This document shows positions 24,961 to 32,374 of a DNA stretch of 35,405 bases, one piece after another. The notes below the pieces were generated by a model. The model was not told the DNA's origin. It did not search any database and saw only the letters and a list, made by a program, of their open reading frames with translations. Source of the DNA: Campylobacter sp. (GTDB lineage Bacteria; Campylobacterota; Campylobacteria; Campylobacterales; Campylobacteraceae); contig NZ_JAHHTD010000009.1 in assembly GCF_020024835.1 (NCBI RefSeq), forward strand, positions 1 to 35,405. The letters are read 5' to 3'. The number at the start of each line of letters is the position of its first letter. Within the stretch, counting starts at the first letter, position 1. Position numbers and translations under genes: made by a program.

Positions 24961-26625
24961 ATGAGCGAGGTGAACAAAAAAGTTCAAAATAGACTAGAGG
25001 ACATAGTCGTAGAAGAAGATTTTGAGCAGATGCTTGAAGAATCTTTTAAATTTAATGAAGAAGCAGCTACACAAGGTGTTATTGTCGAAATTAAAGATAA
25101 TGAAGTATTTATTAATATTGGACAAAAATCTGAAGGTATTTTGAGCTTAGAAGAAATTAAAAATAACGAAGGCGAATTAATTTTTAAAGAAGGCGATACT
25201 TTAGAAGTTGCTATAATAGGTTCTCGCAGTGGCAGATCTTTACTTTCTCATAAAAAAGCTTTAAGAAAACAAAAGGTAAAGGAATTTATAGAAAACTATA
25301 AAGAAGATGATAATGCATTTGATGTAAAAATTATTGGTAAAAATAAAGGTGGTTTTGTAGCTATTGATGATAATGGTGTTGAATTTTTTCTTCCAAGATC
25401 ACAGAGCAATTTTAGAGATAACAATATTATAAATAAAGTCTTTAAAGTAAAGATCATTAAAATAGACACTGAAACTCAAAGTATTGTTGTTTCAAGAAAA
25501 AAGATTGTAGATGAAGAAAGAAAAAAACGCAAAGAAGTTATTTCAAATGTTATTAATCAAAACGAAGTTATCGAGGGTATAGTAAAGAAAATTACAACTT
25601 ATGGAATGTTTGTAGATGTAGGTGGTGTTGATGGATTGGTTCATTATAGTGAGATTTCTTATAAGGGTCCGGTAAATCCTAATTCTTTATATAATGAAGG
25701 CGATAAAGTTCCAGTAAAAGTTATAAAATATGATAAAGAGAAAAAACACCTTTCTTTGTCTATAAAATCTGCAATGCCAGATCCTTGGGAAGAGATTAAA
25801 GATGGCTTAGAAATTGGTGATACTATTAAAGTTAATGTATCCAATATAGAACCTTATGGTGCATTCGTAGATTTAGGCAACGATATAGAGGGATTTTTAC
25901 ACATAAGTGAAATTTCTTGGGATAAAAATGCTAAAAATCCAAGGGATTACATTAGCGAAGGTCAAGAGCTTGATGTAGAAGTTATTGAGATTGATGTAAA
26001 AGCAAGAAGACTTAGAGTTTCTTTGAAAAATTTACTTGCAAAGCCTTTTGATGAATTTTTAAAAAATTATAAAACTGGTGATGTTGTTACAGGTAATATT
26101 ACTTCTATAACTAATTTTGGTGCATTTGTTAAGATTGCAAATATGGAAGGCTTATTGCATAATGAAGATGCTTCGTGGGATAGAAATGATAAATGCAAGG
26201 ACTTGTATAAAGTTGGTGATAAAGTAGAAGTTAAGATTATTAAGTTAGATAAAGAAGGGCAAAAAATTTCTTTGAGTATTAAAGAATTGCAAAAGAGTCC
26301 TGTTCAATCATATGCTCAAAATCATAATGTAAATGAAATTGTTGTGGGTAAAATTCGCGATATTAAGGATTTTGGCTTATTTGTAGAATTAGATGAGGGT
26401 GTAGATGCTTTAATTCATAAAGAAGATTTAGGTAATGTTGATCCTAGTAATTTAAAAATAGGTGAAAATATAGAAGCTTTAATTGTTTTTATTGATGAAA
26501 AGAAAAATAGAATTCGTTTAAGTATTAAAAGCCTTGCTAGGATAAAAGAAAGAGAAGCACTTAATGAAATTAATGATAATGATAAGGTTACTTTAGGTGA
26601 TATTATAAAAGATAAACTTTCATAA
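24961..26625 (+). CDS. rpsA: 30S ribosomal protein S1
   Basis: A 554-residue protein with six S1 (OB-fold) repeats. Repeats 3 to 6 are the most regular, each with a Y/F-G-x-F-V-x(6)-G-L/F-L/I-H pattern (for example TTYGMFVDVGGVDGLVHYSE and EPYGAFVDL...GFLHISE). The first two are divergent, as in E. coli S1, where they bind the ribosome while repeats 3-6 bind mRNA. Length equals E. coli S1 (557). In other bacteria S1 is autoregulated at translation; I see no specific leader structure here. Confidence 0.97.
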   Translation: MSEVNKKVQNRLEDIVVEEDFEQMLEESFKFNEEAATQGVIVEIKDNEVFINIGQKSEGILSLEEIKNNEGELIFKEGDTLEVAIIGSRSGRSLLSHKKALRKQKVKEFIENYKEDDNAFDVKIIGKNKGGFVAIDDNGVEFFLPRSQSNFRDNNIINKVFKVKIIKIDTETQSIVVSRKKIVDEERKKRKEVISNVINQNEVIEGIVKKITTYGMFVDVGGVDGLVHYSEISYKGPVNPNSLYNEGDKVPVKVIKYDKEKKHLSLSIKSAMPDPWEEIKDGLEIGDTIKVNVSNIEPYGAFVDLGNDIEGFLHISEISWDKNAKNPRDYISEGQELDVEVIEIDVKARRLRVSLKNLLAKPFDEFLKNYKTGDVVTGNITSITNFGAFVKIANMEGLLHNEDASWDRNDKCKDLYKVGDKVEVKIIKLDKEGQKISLSIKELQKSPVQSYAQNHNVNEIVVGKIRDIKDFGLFVELDEGVDALIHKEDLGNVDPSNLKIGENIEALIVFIDEKKNRIRLSIKSLARIKEREALNEINDNDKVTLGDIIKDKLS

Positions 26626-26631
26626 TAACAG

Positions 26632-27111
26632 ATGAAAAGATATACCCTTTATGGTATTTTAGGCTTTTTAAGCCTAGTTTTATTAATAGCTTTTATTTTT
26701 ATGGTGAAATATGCGAGTGTAGGAAGTTTGCATATTTCACAAAATATTAAGTATTCTTTTAATGATATTAAAAAAGAAATTCCTCAAACTTGGCAAGACA
26801 AATTAGCAAATTTTAAAGTAAATGATTATTATCCAGCTGCTAATGAATTTTATATGAGTTTTAATATGGACGATTCCGCGGTAAAACCTAAGCAAAAAAT
26901 CTATATTCTTGATGTAAATAAAAATGATGTATATTCTATGTTTTGTTTAAAGCAGACGTTGCAAAATTTTTTAGTTAAATATACTTTAATTCGAAGTAAA
27001 AATGAAGTAGTGATTTACCTTGATACTGATAATAAGCAAGTGTTAAAGAATTTAATTGAACAACTAAAAATTTATGATATAGATGCAAATTTAAAGGAGG
27101 TATGGTTGTGA
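26632..27111 (+). CDS. Conserved hypothetical protein with N-terminal membrane anchor
   Basis: A 159-residue protein with an N-terminal membrane segment (GILGFLSLVLLIAFIFMV) and a soluble domain, probably periplasmic, rich in Lys, Asn and Tyr. I recognise no catalytic motif. It starts six bases after the rpsA stop and overlaps serA by four bases (GTGA). C. jejuni has, from memory, a gene of unknown function at the same place between rpsA and serA. Its last codons contain the AAAGGAGG that serves serA. Confidence 0.85.
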   Translation: MKRYTLYGILGFLSLVLLIAFIFMVKYASVGSLHISQNIKYSFNDIKKEIPQTWQDKLANFKVNDYYPAANEFYMSFNMDDSAVKPKQKIYILDVNKNDVYSMFCLKQTLQNFLVKYTLIRSKNEVVIYLDTDNKQVLKNLIEQLKIYDIDANLKEVWL

Positions 27112-28688
27112 AAAAAATTATAGTGTGCGATGCAATTTTAGACAAAGGGATTGAGCTTTTAAAAAATGCTGATGATATAGAATTTATAGATGCTTCTCAT
27201 TTGTCTAAAGAAATGCTTTTAACAAAACTTGCTGATGTTGATGTTGCAATTACTAGAAGTTCTACTGATGTTGATTTAAAATTTATCAATGCTTGTAAAA
27301 ATTTAAAAGCTTTAGTGCGAGCTGGTGTGGGTATTGATAATGTAGATATTGATGAGTGCTCTAAAAGAGGTATTATAGTAATGAATGTTCCAACAGCAAA
27401 TACTATTGCTGCTGTGGAACTTACAATGAATCATTTGCTTTGTTCTGCTAGATCTTTTGTAAATGCCCATAACTTTTTAAAAATTCAAAGAAAATGGGAA
27501 AGAGAGTTATGGTATGGTATAGAACTTATGAATAAAACTTTAGGTGTGATAGGTTTTGGTAATATAGGCTCAAGAGTAGCAGTTCGTGCTAAAGCATTTG
27601 GTATGAAAGTAATTGCTTATGATCCTTATGTTGCAGCTTCAAAAATAACAGAGCTTGGTGTAGAATATGCAGATTCTTTAGATGAAATTTTAACTCAAAG
27701 TGACTTTATAACAATCCATACGCCAAAAACAAAAGAAACAACAAATATAATTTCTTATGAAGAGATCGATAAAATGAAAGATGGTGTAAGACTTATAAAT
27801 TGTGCTAGAGGTGGGCTTTATAATGAGCAAGCTTTGTGTGATGGTTTAAAAAATAACAAAATAGCATGGCTTGGTATTGATGTTTTTGATAAAGAACCAG
27901 CAATTAATCATCAATTTTTAGATTTTGAAAATATTTCAGTTACTTCTCATTTAGGCGCTAACACTTTAGAAAGTCAAGAAAATATATCCATACAAGCTTG
28001 TGAGCAGGCTTTAAATGCAGTTAGAGGTATATCTTATCCAAATGCTTTAAATTTGCCAATTAAAACAGAAGATTTGCCTAATTTTGTAGCTCCATATATA
28101 GAATTGATTTCAAAAATGGGATTTTTAGCAGTTCAACTTGATAAAAGTCCTATTAAAGCTATAAAATTAGAAAGCGAAGGTGAGATTGGTGATTATAGCG
28201 AATCTTTGCTAACTTTTGTGGTAGTAAGTGTTTTAAGGGGAATATTAGGTGAAAAGATTAATTATATAAATGCAAAATTTGTTGCTAAAGATAAAGATAT
28301 AGAACTTTCTTACAAAATTTTACCAAGGAGTGGATATAGCAATAAAATTACGATTAAAGTTATTACAGATAATTCAAATCTTTCTATATCTGGAACTATT
28401 TTTGGTGATAATGATCAAAGAATAGTTGAGATAAATGGTTTTGACATAGATTTTAAACCTAAAGGAAAGATGATTATTTTAAACAATAATGACATTCCAG
28501 GGGTTATTGCAAATGTGAGTGGAATTTTAGCCAATAATAATGTCAATATTGCAGATTTTAGACTTGGTAGAAATGGATTTGGCAAAGCTTTAGCGGTAAT
28601 TTTATTAGATGAAAAAATTTCAAAAAAATTACTTGAAGAATTAAGAGCAATAGATGCTTGTATTTTTGCTGAATATGCAGAAATTTAA
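27108..28688 (+). CDS. serA: D-3-phosphoglycerate dehydrogenase with C-terminal ACT domain
   Basis: A 526-residue long-form SerA, first step of serine synthesis (3-phosphoglycerate to 3-phosphohydroxypyruvate). The NAD motif GFGNIG is near residues 149-154. Catalytic residues appear in NCARGG, DVFDKEP and SHLGAN. After an intervening substrate domain (about 315-450), the ACT regulatory domain begins near residue 455 (MIILNNNDIPGVIANVSGIL) and probably binds serine as a feedback inhibitor. I use the GTG at 27108: the strong AAAGGAGG (27093-27100) is seven bases before it and only one base before the ATG at 27102. Confidence 0.96.
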   Translation: MKKIIVCDAILDKGIELLKNADDIEFIDASHLSKEMLLTKLADVDVAITRSSTDVDLKFINACKNLKALVRAGVGIDNVDIDECSKRGIIVMNVPTANTIAAVELTMNHLLCSARSFVNAHNFLKIQRKWERELWYGIELMNKTLGVIGFGNIGSRVAVRAKAFGMKVIAYDPYVAASKITELGVEYADSLDEILTQSDFITIHTPKTKETTNIISYEEIDKMKDGVRLINCARGGLYNEQALCDGLKNNKIAWLGIDVFDKEPAINHQFLDFENISVTSHLGANTLESQENISIQACEQALNAVRGISYPNALNLPIKTEDLPNFVAPYIELISKMGFLAVQLDKSPIKAIKLESEGEIGDYSESLLTFVVVSVLRGILGEKINYINAKFVAKDKDIELSYKILPRSGYSNKITIKVITDNSNLSISGTIFGDNDQRIVEINGFDIDFKPKGKMIILNNNDIPGVIANVSGILANNNVNIADFRLGRNGFGKALAVILLDEKISKKLLEELRAIDACIFAEYAEI

Positions 28689-28711
28689 AGTTTTTTATAA
28701 AACTTAATTGA

Positions 28712-28717
28712 TACAAT
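28712..28717 (+). promoter_or_regulatory. Candidate -10 box upstream of efp
   Basis: TACAAT within tgatacaatta, 32 bases before the efp ATG in the 60-base gap after serA. AAGGA at 28738-28742 is the ribosome binding site. Confidence 0.45.
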
Positions 28718-28748
28718 TAAAATTGAATTTAAAATTTAAGGAAAATAT

Positions 28749-29318
28749 ATGGCTTCTTATGGAATGGGAGATTTAAAGAAAGGCTTAAAGATAGAGATTG
28801 ATGGTGTTCCTTTCAAGATAGTAGAGTATCAACACGTTAAACCAGGTAAAGGTCCAGCTTTTGTTCGTATTAAGATTAAGTCTTTTATTGATGGTAAAGT
28901 TTTAGAAAAAACTTTTCATGCAGGAGATAAGTGTGAATCACCGAATTTAGAAGAAAAACAGATGCAATATTTATATGATGATGGTGAAAATTGCCAGTTT
29001 ATGGATACTCAAACTTATGAGCAAGTTGCTATTAGTGATGAAGATGTAGGTGAAGTCAAAAAATGGATGCTTGATGGAATTATGGTTGATGTATTATTTC
29101 ATAATGGCAAGGCAATTGGTGTTGAGGTGCCACAAGTAATGGAGCTTAAGATTATAGAAACTGCACCTAATTTTAAAGGTGATACTCAAGGATCTAATAA
29201 AAAACCTGCTACATTAGAAACTGGTGCAGTGGTGCAAATACCTTTTCATGTATTAGAAGGTGAAACAATTCGCGTTGATACGACGCGTGGTGAATATATT
29301 GAAAGAGCTAATAAATAA
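28749..29318 (+). CDS. efp: Elongation factor P
   Basis: A 189-residue translation factor that rescues ribosomes stalled at polyproline. It has the KOW-like domain I and two OB domains. The loop that reaches the peptidyl-transferase centre is VKPGKGPAF with K34 at the tip, the residue that is beta-lysylated by EpmA/EpmB in E. coli. No modification genes lie nearby, so its state here is unknown. Length is normal. It is followed by a terminator shared with the converging uvrB. Confidence 0.97.
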   Translation: MASYGMGDLKKGLKIEIDGVPFKIVEYQHVKPGKGPAFVRIKIKSFIDGKVLEKTFHAGDKCESPNLEEKQMQYLYDDGENCQFMDTQTYEQVAISDEDVGEVKKWMLDGIMVDVLFHNGKAIGVEVPQVMELKIIETAPNFKGDTQGSNKKPATLETGAVVQIPFHVLEGETIRVDTTRGEYIERANK

Positions 29319-29339
29319 TACCCTTATTTTTCAAGGGTA
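29319..29339. terminator. Terminator hairpin between convergent efp and uvrB
   Basis: TACCCTT, seven-base loop, AAGGGTA, a perfect 7-bp stem starting right after the efp stop. It fills the 24-base gap between efp and uvrB and could act for both strands, though no long U-run follows on either side. Confidence 0.6.
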
Positions 29340-29342
29340 GAT

Positions 29343-31316
29343 TTATAAAGTTCTTAATTTATTGATTTCATCTCTAAGCATAGCGGCCTTTTCAAATTCA
29401 AGATCTTTGGCAGCTTCTAGCATTTGTTTTCTTAAATCTTTGATTATTTTTGCACGTTCTTTTGCAGGAATTTTTTCTAGCTCTTTTCCTTTGCGATAGA
29501 TTTCTGCTTGATCTATCTCTTGTTTTAAGCTTTTTTCAATATCTCTTTTTACTGAAGTTGGAGTGATATTGTGTTTTTTATTATAAGCTTCTTGTAAAAT
29601 TCTTCTTTGATTAGTAGTTTCAATAGCCTCTTGCATAGATTTTGTGATTTTTTTACAAAAAAGCAATACTTTACCATTTATATTTCTAGCAGCTCTACCC
29701 ATAGTTTGAATGAGTGCAGTTGTGCTTCTTAAAAAACCTTCTTTATCAGCGTCCATAATGGCTATTAAAGAAACTTCTGGTAAATCAAGTCCTTCTCTTA
29801 AAAGATTAATTCCTATTAAAATATCAAAAGAACCGCTTCTTAAGGCACGAATTATTTCATTTCTTTCAATGGCATCAATTTCTGAATGCATATATTTAAC
29901 TTTCAAACCTAGTTCAAGATAATATTTGCTAAGATCTTCTGCCATTTTTTTAGTTAAAACGGTGATTAACACTCTTTCACGACGTTTTATTACTTTTTTT
30001 GCTTCGTCAAATAAAATTTCTACTTGATTGTCGCTATCTTTAAGTTCAATGATAGGATCTAATAAACCTGTAGGTCGCATAATTTGATGAAATATATTAT
30101 CCTTACTAAGTTCTAATTCAAGAGGTGCTGGAGTAGCTGAAACAAATAAAAATTTACAATTTTTATTAATAAATTCATCAAACATCAAAGGACGATTATC
30201 TAAAGCACTAGGCAAACGAAAACCATAATCAACTAAAACTTGTTTTCTACTACGATCTCCTGCAAACATACCTTTAAATTGTGGTAAAGAAACATGACTT
30301 TCATCTATAATTACTAAAAAATCTTTGTTTTTAATAGCAAAATAATCAAATAATGTATAAGGAGTATCACCACTTTTAAGTCCTGTGAGATGTAGTGCAT
30401 AATTTTCTACCCCCTTGCACATTCCTGTGCTTTGTAGCATTTCAAGATCAAATTCAACTCTTTGTTTTAATCTTTGAGCTTCTACGAGTTTATTTTCGTG
30501 CTCAAAATAAGCTAAACGTTCATTAAGTTCAACTTTAATACCTATAATAGCCTCTTTAAGTCTAGTCTCACCCACGCTAAATTGACTTGTTGGATAAAGT
30601 ATAAATTTGCTTAAATTTTTACCTTTTTTATTTTCTAAAATATTGTAATGATACATATCTTCAAGTTCATCACCAAAAAATTCAAGTCTAATTGCTTCAT
30701 CTTCATAATATGCTGGATAAATATCAATTATATCTCCATTTACTCTAAAATCAGCTCTATCAAAAAAATTATCATTGCGTTTATAACCCATATCTACAAG
30801 TTTTTTTAATAATTGTTTTTGTGAAATTTGCATATTTAATTCAAATATTAAAACCATACCAATATATTCACTAGGATTACCTAAACCATAATTTGCTGAA
30901 ACACTTGCAATACAAATTACATCATCATAACTTAAAAGCGAAGCACTCGCACTTAGTCTTAATCTTTCTAAATCTTCATTTGTAGAACTATCTTTTTCTA
31001 TAAAAACATCTGTTCTTGGTATGTAAGCTTCAGGTTGATAATAATCATAATAACTTATAAAATATTCCACGTGATTTTTTGAAAAAAATCCTTTAAATTC
31101 GCTATAAAGTTGAGCACACAAGCTTTTATTATGAGACATAATTAAAGTTGGCATATTAAGTTGTTTGATTATATTGGCCATAGTAAATGTTTTACCACTT
31201 CCTGTAACACCAAGTAAAGTTTGATATTTGTTACCTTTTTTGATGCTTTTAACAATACCATCTATAGCTTGTTTTTGATCAGGACTTGGCGTATAATTAC
31301 TTACAAGATTAAACAT
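29343..31316 (-). CDS. uvrB: Excinuclease ABC subunit B
   Basis: A 657-residue helicase-like damage verifier of nucleotide excision repair. Walker A is G36-VTGSGKT43. The beta-hairpin that clamps DNA is seen as YYDYYQPEAYIPRTD. DESH, the VSATPAP motif and the Q-GRAARN motif VI (TMGRAARN) are present, and a C-terminal UVR domain (about 620-655) binds UvrA and UvrC. Length is normal. ATAGGA precedes the ATG. An imperfect inverted repeat overlaps its likely promoter. Confidence 0.97.
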   Translation of the reverse strand: MFNLVSNYTPSPDQKQAIDGIVKSIKKGNKYQTLLGVTGSGKTFTMANIIKQLNMPTLIMSHNKSLCAQLYSEFKGFFSKNHVEYFISYYDYYQPEAYIPRTDVFIEKDSSTNEDLERLRLSASASLLSYDDVICIASVSANYGLGNPSEYIGMVLIFELNMQISQKQLLKKLVDMGYKRNDNFFDRADFRVNGDIIDIYPAYYEDEAIRLEFFGDELEDMYHYNILENKKGKNLSKFILYPTSQFSVGETRLKEAIIGIKVELNERLAYFEHENKLVEAQRLKQRVEFDLEMLQSTGMCKGVENYALHLTGLKSGDTPYTLFDYFAIKNKDFLVIIDESHVSLPQFKGMFAGDRSRKQVLVDYGFRLPSALDNRPLMFDEFINKNCKFLFVSATPAPLELELSKDNIFHQIMRPTGLLDPIIELKDSDNQVEILFDEAKKVIKRRERVLITVLTKKMAEDLSKYYLELGLKVKYMHSEIDAIERNEIIRALRSGSFDILIGINLLREGLDLPEVSLIAIMDADKEGFLRSTTALIQTMGRAARNINGKVLLFCKKITKSMQEAIETTNQRRILQEAYNKKHNITPTSVKRDIEKSLKQEIDQAEIYRKGKELEKIPAKERAKIIKDLRKQMLEAAKDLEFEKAAMLRDEINKLRTL

Positions 31317-31343
31317 AAATTTTCCTATGATTATTTTTTATGA

Positions 31344-31369
31344 ATTTTACACAAAAATTTTTGTAAAAT
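31344..31369. repeat. Imperfect inverted repeat upstream of uvrB
   Basis: The arms ATTTTAC and GTAAAAT flank an AC plus aaaaattttt core. The minus-strand TAAAAT at 31344-31349 is a candidate -10 box for uvrB, so the dyad could be an operator; it could also be chance in such AT-rich sequence. Confidence 0.3.
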
Positions 31370-31384
31370 TAAATTTTTTTTTGT

Positions 31385-31390
31385 TACAAT
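31385..31390 (+). promoter_or_regulatory. -10 box of the operon at 31440-34218
   Basis: TACAAT preceded by nine Ts and GT (31374-31384), the classic T-rich upstream element of Campylobacter sigma-70 promoters. It is 50 bases before the first ATG. AAGG at 31429-31432 is the ribosome binding site. Confidence 0.6.
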
Positions 31391-31439
31391 TGCATATTTT
31401 AAAGACTCTTAAATAATTAAAATCAAAAAAGGTAAGACA

Positions 31440-31670
31440 ATGTATGATGAAAAAATTATCAATACTATGACAGATAAGGTAAATGAGCTGATTGAAAAAT
31501 ACAATGAAGTGTGTGATATAAATGAAAATTTAAGAAATGAGCTAGTAAGCGTAAAAGCACAAAATGAAGCAAAGAGTAGTCAAATTGCACGCTTAGAAGA
31601 AGAATTAAAATCACGTAATGCACAAAGTGAAGATATTTATAAAAAAATAGAGGCAGTTCTTGGCAAATAA
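31440..31670 (+). CDS. Short coiled-coil protein, possible ZapB-like partner
   Basis: A 76-residue protein that is almost entirely a heptad-patterned helix, highly charged, with no cysteine-rich or membrane segment apart from a single Cys near residue 25. It starts MYDEKIINTMTDKVNEL. Size, composition and position directly upstream of a ZapA-like gene resemble the ZapB-like coiled-coil proteins that accompany zapA in other proteobacteria. That assignment is inference; any small coiled-coil scaffold would look the same. The 3' end overlaps the next gene by 11 bases, so the two are translated together. Confidence 0.75.
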   Translation: MYDEKIINTMTDKVNELIEKYNEVCDINENLRNELVSVKAQNEAKSSQIARLEEELKSRNAQSEDIYKKIEAVLGK

Positions 31671-31911
31671 AAATCAAAGAAAAGTTACAATCAATGTCTA
31701 TGCTAAAGATTTTGTTGTAACTTGCAGTAATGAATTTGCTAATCATCTTGAAGATGAGATAGCTTTAATATCTGGAGGCACAGGAAAGATAGAGCTTGCA
31801 AATTTTATTAATACCTTTGTAAAACTTAGTTATGAAAATTATATTGTAAAAAAAGAATTAAATAAACTTATAGTTGCTATAGATAAAGAAATTAAAAAAA
31901 ATGCGATTTAA
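31660..31911 (+). CDS. ZapA-like cell-division protein (putative)
   Basis: An 83-residue protein. The N-terminus, KVTINVYAKDFVVTCSNEF, has the short beta-strand pattern and Cys of ZapA, and the helix NFINTFVKLSYENYIVKKEL lines up with the E. coli ZapA segment IAALNISYELAQEK. ZapA is an FtsZ-bundling protein at the division ring. The C-terminal coiled coil is shorter than in E. coli ZapA (109 residues). The start is a TTG at 31660, with GAGG six bases upstream. It overlaps both neighbours by 11 bases. I base the ZapA call on pattern comparison by eye, not on a search. Confidence 0.65.
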   Translation: MANKNQRKVTINVYAKDFVVTCSNEFANHLEDEIALISGGTGKIELANFINTFVKLSYENYIVKKELNKLIVAIDKEIKKNAI

Positions 31912-32374
31912 AAGAGCTTTTACTATGATAGAGCTTATTTTTTGTATGATTATTATCGCGATACTTTCAGCAATAGCTTATCCTTATTTTTCTTTTACTA
32001 AAACAGATGCAAAAATTATTAAATTAAAAAGCGAAGTAGAATTTATTAACGCATCTTTAGCCATACTTAGAAATCAATTTGTATTTAGTCAATCAAAATT
32101 TCCTAAAATTTTAGATGAATCTTTGATTAATAGGGAAAATCAGAAACTTTTTTATTGCTCTTATAACCAAATTCAAAATTGCAATAGTGATAATTGCTGC
32201 TCTTATAGTGTGCTTGAAAAAGCTATAATATCAAGCAAAACTTCTTGGATGAAAACTGGAAATAACCAATATAGATATTTTATTAATGCTAAAATTTATG
32301 TCGATTTTTTATATGATAGTCAAAAGGTTTTTTTAAAATGCGTGAGTTTAAATTGTAAGGATTATGGAATTTGA
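31901..32374 (+). CDS. Type IV prepilin-like / pseudopilin protein
   Basis: A 157-residue protein with a class III (type IV pilin) signal: a short basic leader MRFKRA, then F7-T-M-I-E11-L and a hydrophobic helix to about residue 29. Glu at +5 is conserved, but the residue before the cleavage site is Ala rather than the usual Gly. The globular part holds six cysteines, including an adjacent pair, suggesting disulfides in the periplasm. Campylobacter uses type II secretion/pilin-like proteins for DNA uptake, so a role in transformation is plausible but unproven. It overlaps the ZapA-like gene by 11 bases and priA by four (TTGA). Confidence 0.85.
   Translation: MRFKRAFTMIELIFCMIIIAILSAIAYPYFSFTKTDAKIIKLKSEVEFINASLAILRNQFVFSQSKFPKILDESLINRENQKLFYCSYNQIQNCNSDNCCSYSVLEKAIISSKTSWMKTGNNQYRYFINAKIYVDFLYDSQKVFLKCVSLNCKDYGI

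Noticed and set aside
31465..31746. 93-residue antisense frame across the coiled-coil and ZapA-like genes
   Set aside because: The plus-strand genes have good ribosome binding sites, a promoter and overlaps with their neighbours; the antisense frame has none and is a low-complexity Leu/His/Phe/Ser sequence.
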